Assembly (NCBI GenBank): GCA_002168015.1
Contig: NHCX01000013.1
Location: 10,481-17,097, forward strand
Reading direction: 5' to 3'
Origin: Verrucomicrobia bacterium TMED44
Lineage (GTDB): Bacteria; Verrucomicrobiota; Verrucomicrobiia; Opitutales; Seribacteraceae
Length of the DNA stretch: 6,617 nucleotides
Part shown: positions 1 through 6,617 of the stretch, one piece after another
Layout: the number at the start of each line of letters is the position of its first letter
Position numbering within the stretch: the stretch's first letter is position 1
Translations under genes and position numbers: made by a program
Notes under the pieces: model-generated
What the model was told of the DNA's origin: nothing
Database searches by the model: none
What the model saw: the letters and a program-made list of their open reading frames with translations, nothing else

Positions 1-1163
1 GCATATGCCAAAGCATAGATTTGCAGATAGTCGTAAGTTATTATAATAAACAAAAAATATAAAAGATACATAAGTAAACTACTTTTCAAAACCTTACCTT
101 TAATTTCAGTAAATGTTAAGAACGCTCCTAGAGGACCGGTAGACAGGTTCACCATAGTAGTAACGAAGAATATTTTAATTAGATATATAGAGTCAGTATA
201 TTTGTAAAAGTATTGATTAATGAAGGTATCAATAAAGAGAAAGAAAATAGGAGTACTTAATATAATAATCACAAAACTTAACTTCAAGATATCCTGATAT
301 TCTATTAAAAAGTTCTTAGATTTTTTATTATTTAAACTAACAAGTTTAGGCATTGAGTGTATCGCCAGAATAGTAAGGAATATTGATGGTAATTGTCCAA
401 TTCTCTGTCCAAATATGTAATTAGAATATTCAGTAGTATTTAAGAAAATATAGATAATCAAAATATCAAGAACCAAAATAAGTGTGGCGGATATTTTCAT
501 AAAACTGTAAATAGAGGACTCTTTAATAGCATTAGTTAGGTAATGAAAAGACAATTTACCATGTATTAAATTACTTCCGAAAAAATAAGTTGAGTATAAA
601 AATGCAAGTATGTGAGCAGTTAAATAAATAGTGATTATACTTTCTAGATAAACAGAACTAGAAAGATAAACATATATTATACCTATTATAATTAATGAAA
701 ATACAATGAATTGATTTATAAGTTGTGAGAATACAGTCCTTCCAATTCCTTTAAAGTATTCAGCTATAAGAGACATCCCAACAGTTAAAGGTATACTAAA
801 AAAAAGTGATGCTAGGTGTATATACTCTCTAGCATAGAAATAAGTAGCTATAAAAAAAATAGATACAAATATTACTGAAGCTGTAATTAAATAAATGAAT
901 ATACTTTTAAATTCATCTCTATTGCCAGCTGCATCTGTATTAGCCTTTTCGAAAATTCTAAAATCTAGACCTAAAACAAATAAACTAGATAGGAATAACA
1001 TAATGTTTAATGAAGCTTGTAACAGACCAAAATCATTCTTATCTAACAGCTGTGCGAATGAAAAAAAAATGAAAATATGAAATATGACAGAGAAAACCCT
1101 AATCATTGCATCTTGAAAGATTCTTCTTGCAAATTTATATGTTGAATTGAAAATGTTATTCAT
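1..1163 (-). CDS. Wzx-like oligosaccharide flippase, 3' end beyond window
   Basis: This frame is open without a stop from an ATG at 1163-1161 to the left edge, giving 387 residues; the C-terminus is missing. The protein is highly hydrophobic, with about ten candidate membrane segments (for example near residues 22-40, 52-66, 88-107, 151-168, 176-195, 225-241, 293-311, 326-340 and 361-377). It opens with an amphipathic Arg/Lys-containing helix followed by a LLDKNDFGLLQ loop, as in MVF/MATE-superfamily polysaccharide flippases. A GPLGAFLTFTE stretch (343-353) resembles the late loop often seen in that family. Such proteins move undecaprenyl-linked repeat units across the inner membrane. The start overlaps the upstream methyltransferase by 8 bases, with only a weak AAGAAA upstream, so translational coupling is likely. 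By eye it is among the most AT-rich genes here, as is usual for wzx. The family call is fairly secure, but the substrate is unknown. Confidence 0.85.
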   Translation of the reverse strand, partial: MNNIFNSTYKFARRIFQDAMIRVFSVIFHIFIFFSFAQLLDKNDFGLLQASLNIMLFLSSLFVLGLDFRIFEKANTDAAGNRDEFKSIFIYLITASVIFVSIFFIATYFYAREYIHLASLFFSIPLTVGMSLIAEYFKGIGRTVFSQLINQFIVFSLIIIGIIYVYLSSSVYLESIITIYLTAHILAFLYSTYFFGSNLIHGKLSFHYLTNAIKESSIYSFMKISATLILVLDILIIYIFLNTTEYSNYIFGQRIGQLPSIFLTILAIHSMPKLVSLNNKKSKNFLIEYQDILKLSFVIIILSTPIFFLFIDTFINQYFYKYTDSIYLIKIFFVTTMVNLSTGPLGAFLTFTEIKGKVLKSSLLMYLLYFLFIIITYDYLQIYALAY

Positions 1164-1818
1164 TCATTTTTATTTTTCTTGCAATTATGATTGTTTCAAA
1201 TCCATAATATTCCCAAGTACCAATTAAAACTTTATTAAATAATTTAGAGAATGGTTCAACTAAAAATCCAATAAAATATAGCCCTATGGGCTGGTACTTT
1301 TTTTTATAAGTCATAATTTCAAAACTATTGTTAACTAGCTCATCAATAACAAAATGACTATCTATTATATGATTATGAGTAGAGTCATCATAAAAATTCA
1401 AAGTCCCTTTTCTGGAAGGATAATTAGTACTTTGTGAACTCGGAAATGATAGATAAATATAACCATTCACTTTAACTTTTTTTATCATTGAATTTAATGT
1501 CCCTTTCCAATCTTCACAATGTTCAAGATTGTGTTTTGATATAATGCAGTCAAACTCCCTATTTATACGTGAAATTGCCCTTGAAAAATCTCTACTACTA
1601 CTAATCATATAATCGTTAATTTTTTTCATTTCATTTATATTTTGCTTATTGATATCAATACAGTGATAATAACAACGCGGCAGAATTTTCTTTATTTTGG
1701 AGCAGGAACCATTGGCACATCCGACATCAAGTATTAAAGAATCATCTTTCAATTTCATCAAATGAGCTGTAATACCCGATGGTTTTAAGAAACATTGTAT
1801 TATACTCATGAAACTCAT
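1156..1818 (-). CDS. Class I SAM-dependent methyltransferase
   Basis: The 220-residue product shows the Rossmann-type SAM-binding signature: motif I ILDVGCANG (29-37), an acidic residue ending strand 2 (D55 in HCIDIN), a strand-4 region FDCIISKHNLEHCEDW (89-104), and a following NGYIYLSFPS strand (118-127). This matches the Methyltransf_11/UbiE-like group, which transfers a methyl group from SAM to small molecules. Because it lies between GDP-fucose genes and a flippase, O- or N-methylation of a sugar or glycan terminus is the likely role; that is inference from context. The ATG at 1818 is supported by AAGGAT at 1831-1826, seven bases upstream and overlapping the fcl stop. An in-frame ATG three codons later has worse spacing. 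Only four bases separate it from fcl, and its end overlaps the flippase start. The acceptor cannot be told from sequence. Confidence 0.85.
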   Translation of the reverse strand: MSFMSIIQCFLKPSGITAHLMKLKDDSLILDVGCANGSCSKIKKILPRCYYHCIDINKQNINEMKKINDYMISSSRDFSRAISRINREFDCIISKHNLEHCEDWKGTLNSMIKKVKVNGYIYLSFPSSQSTNYPSRKGTLNFYDDSTHNHIIDSHFVIDELVNNSFEIMTYKKKYQPIGLYFIGFLVEPFSKLFNKVLIGTWEYYGFETIIIARKIKMNE

Positions 1819-1822
1819 TTTA

Positions 1823-2797
1823 TTAATCCTTGCTGTAAAAGTGATTTAAAAAATCATCATATGTTTGCTTAATACCATCTTTAAAATTAATGTCAGAACT
1901 CCAACCATATGCTTTAATTTTTTCTACATCTAATTGCTTACGAAATGTTCCATCGGGTTTTGTATCATCAAAGATAAAATCACCATCAAAGTTGATAATA
2001 TCTTTCAATAAATACGCTAAATCAAGGATTGAAATATCCTGACCAGTACCAATATTTATTAAAGGCATACTTTCATTATTGGTTAATTCTATAAATTTTT
2101 TATCATCAAGTTCCATTAAATGAAGAAGTGCAGATGCTAAGTCATCTGAATGAAGAAATTCTCTTTTTGGTGTGCCTGTTCCCCAAATTTCAACACTTTT
2201 CATATTTTTTATTTTAGCTTCATGAATTTTTCTTATTAGAGCAGGAAGAACATGCGATGTTTCAAGATTATAACTATCATTTGGACCATATAAATTAGTA
2301 GGCATAACAGCTAAATATCTAGTATTGAACTGATGATTGAATGCCCTACACATCTCTGCTCCCGCAATTTTAGCAATCGCGTATGATTGGTTAGTTTTTT
2401 CCAATTCTGATGTAAGTAAGTATTCTTCCTTGATAGGTTGAGGACAATTTTTAGGATATATGCAAGAACTACCCATAAAAAATAATCTATTCACATTAGC
2501 CTTTTGAGAAGCAGTAATGACATTATATTGTATGGCTAGATTATTCATTAAGAAATCTGCAGGGTAGTCGTTATTTGGACCAATTCCGCCAACCTTTGCG
2601 GCTGCTAAAAAAACAACATTAGGTTTTTCACTATAAATGAATTTCTCAACTTCCTTATAAGAAGTAAGGTCAAGTTTACCATGAGGCTGTGTAATAATTT
2701 CTTTATAGCCATATTGTAATAGTTTTCTGTGGATTGCCGATCCGACTAAACCTGTATGTCCAGCTACATAAATTTTAGTCGACTTATCAAAGGACAT
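1823..2797 (-). CDS. fcl: GDP-L-fucose synthase
   Basis: This is a bifunctional 3,5-epimerase/4-reductase that converts GDP-4-keto-6-deoxy-D-mannose to GDP-L-fucose with NADPH in the cytoplasm. From the chosen start it has 324 residues, close to the roughly 320 usual for Fcl. Visible features are the nucleotide-binding GHTGLVG (13-19), AAAKVGG (65-71), the GSSCIYPK block with catalytic Ser110 and Cys112, the Tyr139-xxx-Lys143 pair in YAIAK, His182 in TSHVLPAL, and PTNLYGPND (166-174). These correspond to E. coli Ser107, Cys109, Tyr136, Lys140 and His179, all shifted by three. The frame extends upstream to an ATG at 2812 and a TTG at 2818, which would overlap gmd. I prefer the ATG at 2797 because it gives the family's N-terminal length, although GAGGA at 2816-2812 lies a long 14 bases away. 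It follows gmd directly, its pathway partner. Confidence 0.95.
   Translation of the reverse strand: MSFDKSTKIYVAGHTGLVGSAIHRKLLQYGYKEIITQPHGKLDLTSYKEVEKFIYSEKPNVVFLAAAKVGGIGPNNDYPADFLMNNLAIQYNVITASQKANVNRLFFMGSSCIYPKNCPQPIKEEYLLTSELEKTNQSYAIAKIAGAEMCRAFNHQFNTRYLAVMPTNLYGPNDSYNLETSHVLPALIRKIHEAKIKNMKSVEIWGTGTPKREFLHSDDLASALLHLMELDDKKFIELTNNESMPLINIGTGQDISILDLAYLLKDIINFDGDFIFDDTKPDGTFRKQLDVEKIKAYGWSSDINFKDGIKQTYDDFLNHFYSKD
1826..1831 (-). promoter_or_regulatory. Ribosome binding site for the methyltransferase, overlapping the fcl end
   Basis: AAGGAT on the minus strand forms the last two sense codons of fcl and lies seven bases before the methyltransferase ATG at 1818. It favours this ATG over the in-frame one at 1809. 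Confidence 0.65.
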
Positions 2798-2804
2798 GAA
2801 TTTT

Positions 2805-3839
2805 TTACACATCCTCAAAATCTGAGTTAATCATTTCAGATACTAATTCTTGAAAGCCTATCTCCGGTTTCCAGTTTAATCTTTGCATTGCTTTTGATGC
2901 ATCGCCTAGTAGTGAATCAACTTCAGTGGGTCTATAATATTTTGAATCTATCTTAATAATTGGTTGACCATTCCACAAACCAATCTCATTTTCATTGGAA
3001 CCTTGCCATTTGATTTTCATTTTTAAATTTAATGCTGCTTCCTCAATGAAATCTCTTACAGAGTATTGATGACCAGTTGCTATAACAAGATCTTCAGGTT
3101 TTTCTTGTTGGAGCATTAGCCACATTGCTTGAACGTAGTCTCTTGCATGGCCCCAATCTCTTTTTGCATCTAAATTACCAAGAGACAAAGATTTCTGAAG
3201 ACCTTTTTTAATTTTTGCCAAACCTATAGTAATTTTTCTTGTAACAAATGTTTCACCACGTACCGGGCTCTCATGATTAAACAAAATTCCATTACAGGCA
3301 TACAAATTATACGCTTCTCGATAGTTAATAGTTATCCAATACGCATATAATTTAGCGACACCATATGGGCTTCTAGGATAAAATTTTGTAGCTTCATTTT
3401 GAGGCATCTCTTGAGTACACCCAAAAAGTTCAGAAGTTGATGCCTGATAATATCGAGTTTTTTTCTCAAGATTAAGAGTTCGTATAGCTTCTAATATTCT
3501 AAGTGGTCCCAGTGCGTCGGAATTTGCAGTATATTCTGGTTCTTCAAAACTAACCATCACATGAGATTGTGCTGCTAGATTATAAATTTCATCAGGTTGA
3601 ACTTTTGCAATTATGTTAATAAGAGATGAAGAGTCAGTCATGTCGCCATGATGTAAGAAAAAATCTACATTTTGATGTTCAGGATCCTCAAAAATATGAT
3701 CAATGCGATCTGTATTTATCAGAGATGTTCTACGTTTCACGCCATGAACTATATAATTCTTTTTTAACAAGAACTCGGCAAGATACGATCCATCTTGACC
3801 AGTAATTCCAGTAATAAGTGCAATTTTTTTATCTACCAT
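2805..3839 (-). CDS. gmd: GDP-mannose 4,6-dehydratase
   Basis: This NADP-dependent short-chain dehydrogenase/reductase converts GDP-D-mannose to GDP-4-keto-6-deoxy-D-mannose, the precursor of GDP-L-fucose and also of GDP-rhamnose, GDP-perosamine and GDP-colitose. The 344 residues are within the bacterial range, somewhat shorter than the 373 of E. coli. Visible motifs are the glycine-rich GITGQDG (11-17), VKRRTS (34-39, cofactor and tetramer region), NLAAQSHV (87-94), and STSELFG with Thr135 and Glu137. Tyr159 and Lys163 follow in SPYGVAK, and the hallmark [17 protein letters not shown] at 188-204. Thr135, Glu137, Tyr159 and Lys163 match E. coli Thr132, Glu134, Tyr156 and Lys160. The ATG start overlaps the end of manC by 11 bases and has a strong site, AGAGGA, five bases upstream within manC. 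Adjacent fcl indicates that the product is committed to L-fucose. Confidence 0.97.
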   Translation of the reverse strand: MVDKKIALITGITGQDGSYLAEFLLKKNYIVHGVKRRTSLINTDRIDHIFEDPEHQNVDFFLHHGDMTDSSSLINIIAKVQPDEIYNLAAQSHVMVSFEEPEYTANSDALGPLRILEAIRTLNLEKKTRYYQASTSELFGCTQEMPQNEATKFYPRSPYGVAKLYAYWITINYREAYNLYACNGILFNHESPVRGETFVTRKITIGLAKIKKGLQKSLSLGNLDAKRDWGHARDYVQAMWLMLQQEKPEDLVIATGHQYSVRDFIEEAALNLKMKIKWQGSNENEIGLWNGQPIIKIDSKYYRPTEVDSLLGDASKAMQRLNWKPEIGFQELVSEMINSDFEDV

Positions 3840-5262
3840 ATTTATCCTCTAAACGTACAATGTCATCTTCGCCTAAATAATCACCAGATTGTATCTCAAT
3901 GATTTCAATTGGGCGCCTGGTATTATTTTTTATCATATGAACTTGATTTTTTTTAATATAGGTAGATTCATTTTCTCTTAAATCAAAATTATTATTATCT
4001 TGTGTTACTGAAGCTATACCTTTAATAACAATCCAGTGCTCAGATCTACATTTATGATATTGTAAACTAATTGAAGCTCCAGCGTTAATAAGTATATGTT
4101 TTACTTTATGGATGTTACTAGCGTCAATAGTTTCATACCATCCCCAAGGGCGTTCAACTTTCACATGCTCTTGTAATAAATAAGTTTTTTTCTTTTTTTT
4201 AAGAATTTTTATTAGCTCTTTAATCGATTTTATATTTTTATTATTTGCTACAAGAACTGCATCTGCCGTTTCGACAACAATTAAGTTGTCAGTTCCAAGA
4301 AGACTGATATTTTTTTTAGATGCTATGGCAAGGGTATTCATAGCTTGATGAGCTTCGACATCACCAATAAAGACATTTCCATTTTCATCTTTTTTTTCTA
4401 TTTCTGCTAATGCTTTAAACGTACCTAAATCAGACCAATCAGTATTAAGCATTACAAGACTTATCTTTGTACCTAATGCTTTAGCTTTTTCCATAACAGC
4501 ATAATCTATTGAATCGCAAGGTGATTGATTAAAATCATCTTTGCTTGGCCGGGAGAAGAAAAAGTCAATTTTTTTCTTTTCCCATGAGTCTCGTACTGCT
4601 TTATATATATCTACGTTTGTATTTTTTATTAACTTCAACCATGTCTCAGCTTTTAAAATAAAAATTCCGCTGTTCCATGCATAATTTCCTTCCTCCGCTA
4701 AAGTCTGCAGTTTTGTAGTATCTGGTTTTTCAATAAAATTTATAACATCCTTGACAGTATCATTGCCATTATATTGCAAATAACCAAACTCACTAATTAA
4801 CTCGCGTGGTTTCACTCCAATTGTAACCACAGATTCACATAATGTAGCTCTAATGGCGATATGTGTAGCATGAACGTATATATCTAAATCAGAAATATAT
4901 TGATCAGAAGGTGTAGAGACTAAAATAGAACCTGGATATTTCTCCTCTGCTGCTAGTGCAGCTAAAGTAAGTGCGGGGGCGGTATTTTTAGACATTGGCT
5001 CCAAAATAATTCTTTTTGGAAGGTTGATGTCCATCTCTTGTAATTGATTTTGTACTAAAAAACGGTGTTCTTCATTAGTTACTATGATAATTTCTGTGAT
5101 TATGATTTCACTGCTTTGAAGTGCAATAGCTCGCTTGATACACTGTTGAAATAATGTAATTTCACCGGCCAACTTTAAAAATTGTTTCGGATAGCCTTCA
5201 CGTGATAGTGGCCAGAGTCGACTGCCGACACCACCACAAAGTATCACTGGTGTAATCTTCAT
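3829..5262 (-). CDS. manC: Bifunctional mannose-1-phosphate guanylyltransferase / mannose-6-phosphate isomerase (type II)
   Basis: The 477-residue length is normal for the fused ManC/CpsB/AlgA family. The N-terminal nucleotidyltransferase domain makes GDP-mannose from mannose-1-phosphate and GTP. It shows the signature [12 protein letters not shown] (10-21) followed by PKQF (25-28), [10 protein letters not shown] (88-97), FIEKP (176-180), NSGIF (197-201) and DWSDLG (275-280). The C-terminal cupin (about 362-477) is the mannose-6-phosphate isomerase part, with [10 protein letters not shown] (401-410) retaining the Gln, His, Glu and His expected as metal ligands, then [15 protein letters not shown] (454-468). 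The usual YIPxG turn near 435 reads YIKKN, and one His of the common HHH run is Cys405. A lysine run (355-359) joins the two domains. The ATG has AAGG eleven bases upstream. It lies 51 bases after cysC and overlaps gmd. No manB is in view, so phosphomannomutase must be encoded elsewhere. Confidence 0.96.
   Translation of the reverse strand: MKITPVILCGGVGSRLWPLSREGYPKQFLKLAGEITLFQQCIKRAIALQSSEIIITEIIIVTNEEHRFLVQNQLQEMDINLPKRIILEPMSKNTAPALTLAALAAEEKYPGSILVSTPSDQYISDLDIYVHATHIAIRATLCESVVTIGVKPRELISEFGYLQYNGNDTVKDVINFIEKPDTTKLQTLAEEGNYAWNSGIFILKAETWLKLIKNTNVDIYKAVRDSWEKKKIDFFFSRPSKDDFNQSPCDSIDYAVMEKAKALGTKISLVMLNTDWSDLGTFKALAEIEKKDENGNVFIGDVEAHQAMNTLAIASKKNISLLGTDNLIVVETADAVLVANNKNIKSIKELIKILKKKKKTYLLQEHVKVERPWGWYETIDASNIHKVKHILINAGASISLQYHKCRSEHWIVIKGIASVTQDNNNFDLRENESTYIKKNQVHMIKNNTRRPIEIIEIQSGDYLGEDDIVRLEDKYGR
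3845..3850 (-). promoter_or_regulatory. Ribosome binding site for gmd inside manC
   Basis: AGAGGA on the minus strand lies five bases before the gmd ATG at 3839 and within the last codons of manC, whose stop falls inside gmd. It fixes the gmd start and suggests coupled translation of the two enzymes. Confidence 0.75.
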
Positions 5263-5313
5263 ATAATCATTTGCCTTTCTCTAGCTAACAGAATTCATAC
5301 AATACAATAATTG

Positions 5314-5892
5314 CTATTCTATTATAGTTTTAATATGTGAAACAACCTCGTTTACTGTCAAGCTTTGAGTATCAATTGCAATATCAGGGCATTCAGGAAC
5401 TTCATAAGGAGAATCAATGCCTGTAAAATTTTTCAGTATTCCTATCCTTGCTTGCTTATACATATTTTTGACATCTCTTTTTTCACATACTGCCAATGGA
5501 GTAGAAAGATAAATTTCTTTGAATTGATTATCTGAAAATTTACTGCGCGCAAATTCTCTGTCTTTGTGCAAAGGTGATATTATAGAGACGATAACAATTA
5601 AACCAGCATCTACCATTAAACTAGCTACTTCAGCAGTTCTGCGTATGTTTTCATGTCGTGCCTTAATGGTAAAATCTAAATCTATATTAAGACCATGACG
5701 TAAATTATCACCATCGAGTAAATATGTATGTTTTCCTAAGTTATACAAATATTCTTCTAATGCATTAGCTACTGTAGACTTACCTGAGCATGGCAGGCCC
5801 GTTATCCACACACATTGTGGTTTTTGATTCTTTATTGACGAGCGATCGTTATGACTCAATCTAATATTTTGCCAAATGCGCCCTGTTTCCAT
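5314..5892 (-). CDS. cysC: CysC-type adenylylsulfate (APS) kinase, first gene of the leftward cluster
   Basis: APS kinase phosphorylates adenylylsulfate to PAPS, the sulfate donor for sulfotransferases. Numbering from the ATG at 5892 (192 residues), the P-loop is GLPCSGKST (32-40). It is followed by the hallmark DGDNLRHGLN (60-69), ENIRR (81-85), IISP with Ser106 at the position of the E. coli phospho-serine, and the lid KNFTGIDSPYE (154-164). All are characteristic of CysC. The P-loop reads LPCSG where E. coli has LSGSG. The frame extends upstream to a GTG at 5907 and a TTG at 5919, but the ATG gives an N-terminus of CysC-like length. No Shine-Dalgarno precedes any of these starts. No CysD, CysN or sulfotransferase lies in the window, so sulfation of the glycan is inference. 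CysC relatives in glycan loci can act on other substrates, such as the Campylobacter CDP-phosphoramidate kinase. Confidence 0.88.
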   Translation of the reverse strand: METGRIWQNIRLSHNDRSSIKNQKPQCVWITGLPCSGKSTVANALEEYLYNLGKHTYLLDGDNLRHGLNIDLDFTIKARHENIRRTAEVASLMVDAGLIVIVSIISPLHKDREFARSKFSDNQFKEIYLSTPLAVCEKRDVKNMYKQARIGILKNFTGIDSPYEVPECPDIAIDTQSLTVNEVVSHIKTIIE

Positions 5893-5898
5893 GTGAAT

Positions 5899-5929
5899 AT
5901 TATACACGTTTATAGGCAATATAAATCAA
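5899..5929 (-). promoter_or_regulatory. Candidate sigma70-type promoter for the leftward cysC-manC-gmd-fcl cluster
   Basis: On the minus strand a perfect TATAAT lies at 5904-5899, with TTGATT at 5929-5924 as a weak -35 and a longish 19-base spacer. The first base after the six-base discriminator would be A5892, the A of the preferred cysC ATG. If real, the transcript would be leaderless. In AT-rich DNA a chance TATAAT is common, so this is a candidate only. Confidence 0.4.
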
Positions 5930-5947
5930 CGAATAATCTTGATTTAG

Positions 5948-5966
5948 TGACAACATATGCTTGTCA
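5948..5966. repeat. Inverted repeat TGACAA-N7-TTGTCA in the divergent intergenic region
   Basis: Two perfect 6-base arms, 5948-5953 and 5961-5966, flank the seven-base core CATATGC. The dyad sits roughly midway between the divergent cysC and wzz starts, and its right arm coincides with the proposed -35 box of the rightward promoter. This geometry fits a regulator binding site, but short dyads also arise by chance. Confidence 0.35.
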
Positions 5967-5989
5967 TCTAATTTACATTTAATTATATT
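5961..5989 (+). promoter_or_regulatory. Candidate sigma70-type promoter for the Wzz-like gene
   Basis: TTGTCA (5961-5966) and TATATT (5984-5989) are each one mismatch from consensus and are separated by an optimal 17 bases. Transcription would begin near 5996, leaving a leader of about 12 bases that still contains AGGT (5997-6000), eight to nine bases before the ATG at 6008. An overlapping TATAAT at 5989-5994 is a better -10 by itself but lacks a properly spaced -35. Confidence 0.5.
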
Positions 5990-6007
5990 ATAATCTAGGT
6001 ATCTAAA

Positions 6008-6617
6008 ATGAATGAATCAAATTTAAATAATAATCAAAATGATGAGATAAATCTTTTTGATATTATTAATGTGATTATCAAGCACAAAAAAAAATATCTT
6101 ATCGGTTTAGTTGGTCTTACTCTTGGTTTGATTTTCACCTATACACATCAACCTTTATATTCAACTTTATTTAAGATAACAGTTGCACATCCAGTAATGA
6201 AAACAGAAATATTTCTGAAAAGCGCTAATATGCAATCAATGCTTAATGATTATCAATTGAATGAAGGTAAATTACCTAATTTTAGTTTGCATAAGAAAAG
6301 CCAGATTTTTACAGTTATGTCTAAAAATAATAATGTAAAAAGTCTAGTCGAATCTAAGATAACAGAAATACTACGAAAAGAACTTATCCAACTTAGAGAA
6401 AGTGCAAAATATATGAGTCAAAATAATATTACATTTGTCAATAAAAATACCAACAATGCTACTATATTCTTTTCAAACAAGGATTATTCAACTTTAGATA
6501 TTGATAATGTACTTCAAAGTATAAAAATAAACTACAGTCAAACACGATATTTATATCCTAATCCGATAAAACACGGAATAATTGGTTTATTTATAGGACT
6601 TATTTTAGATTCATTGA
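6008..6617 (+). CDS. Short Wzz/FepE/Etk-type chain-length determinant, 3' end beyond window
   Basis: The frame is open from the ATG at 6008 to the right edge, giving 203 residues so far. A polar Asn-rich N-terminus (1-12) leads into EINLFDIINVIIKHKK (13-28), the usual pre-membrane motif of Wzz proteins. A first membrane segment (about 30-44) and the typical THQPLYSTLFKI entry into the periplasmic domain follow. The region 60-180 is hydrophilic and partly helical. YPNPIKHG (183-190) and a hydrophobic stretch from 190 then look like the Pro-rich motif and second membrane segment that end Wzz proteins. These inner-membrane co-polymerases set O-antigen or capsule chain length together with Wzy. 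The second segment arrives near residue 190, whereas E. coli Wzz is about 325 residues, so this is a compact form. It is divergent from the sugar-nucleotide genes. The family call rests on topology and motifs. Confidence 0.8.
   Translation, partial: MNESNLNNNQNDEINLFDIINVIIKHKKKYLIGLVGLTLGLIFTYTHQPLYSTLFKITVAHPVMKTEIFLKSANMQSMLNDYQLNEGKLPNFSLHKKSQIFTVMSKNNNVKSLVESKITEILRKELIQLRESAKYMSQNNITFVNKNTNNATIFFSNKDYSTLDIDNVLQSIKINYSQTRYLYPNPIKHGIIGLFIGLILDSL

Noticed and set aside
895..1080. Plus-strand open frame of 61 codons
   Set aside because: It lies wholly antisense to the flippase gene, has no Shine-Dalgarno or recognisable motif, and the opposing frame is a long, clearly membrane-protein-coding sequence.
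4183..4201. T-rich run in manC as a phase-variation tract
   Set aside because: The run is interrupted and encodes the lysine-rich linker between the two ManC domains. The frame is intact on both sides, so composition explains it.
5263..5313. Terminator or promoter between cysC and manC
   Set aside because: The 51-base gap has a small palindrome (CAATTATTG) but no GC-rich stem with a T-run, and no convincing -35/-10 pair. Read-through within one operon is the simpler reading.
5989..5994. TATAAT as the main -10 of the Wzz-like gene
   Set aside because: No reasonable -35 lies 16-18 bases upstream, and transcription would start beyond the AGGT ribosome site. The pair TTGTCA/TATATT with a 17-base spacer fits better.
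5893..6007. JUMPstart/ops (RfaH) element expected upstream of O-antigen or capsule operons
   Set aside because: I found no GGCGGTAG-like core on either strand in the intergenic region.
1..6617. CRISPR array, tRNA/rRNA, insertion sequence or attachment site
   Set aside because: No regularly spaced repeats, structured RNA, transposase-like coding or terminal inverted repeats were seen. Coding sequence fills nearly the whole window.

Overview
The window is an AT-rich stretch of a bacterial surface-polysaccharide locus (O-antigen, capsule or similar). It is coding-dense, with short overlaps and Shine-Dalgarno sites embedded in upstream genes. The presence of a Wzx-type flippase, a Wzz-type protein, and bifunctional ManC, Gmd and Fcl points to a Gram-negative, probably a proteobacterium. 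The low GC content and the very short Wzz would fit an AT-rich, possibly marine lineage, but I cannot name the organism from this sequence.

Layout. Six genes read leftward (minus strand) from a divergent intergenic region near 5900-6000. In transcription order they are: a CysC-type APS kinase; bifunctional ManC; Gmd; Fcl; a class I SAM-dependent methyltransferase; and a Wzx-like flippase that runs off the left edge of the window. One gene reads rightward from about 6008: a short Wzz/FepE/Etk-type chain-length protein that runs off the right edge. No interval longer than about 90 bases lacks a gene.

How the genes work together. ManC makes GDP-mannose, Gmd converts it to GDP-4-keto-6-deoxymannose, and Fcl epimerises and reduces this to GDP-L-fucose. 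That gives a complete fucose-donor branch, except that the phosphomannomutase (ManB) is not in view. The methyltransferase may decorate a sugar. The CysC-like kinase would supply PAPS for sulfation if it is a true APS kinase. The flippase would move lipid-linked repeat units across the inner membrane, and the Wzz-like protein would set polymer length. No glycosyltransferase, Wzy polymerase or sulfotransferase is visible, so they must lie outside the window if they exist.

Novelty. I see no clearly new system. The points most worth checking are the orphan CysC-like kinase with a modified P-loop, its possibly leaderless start, the unusually short Wzz-like protein, and an inverted repeat between the two divergent transcription units.
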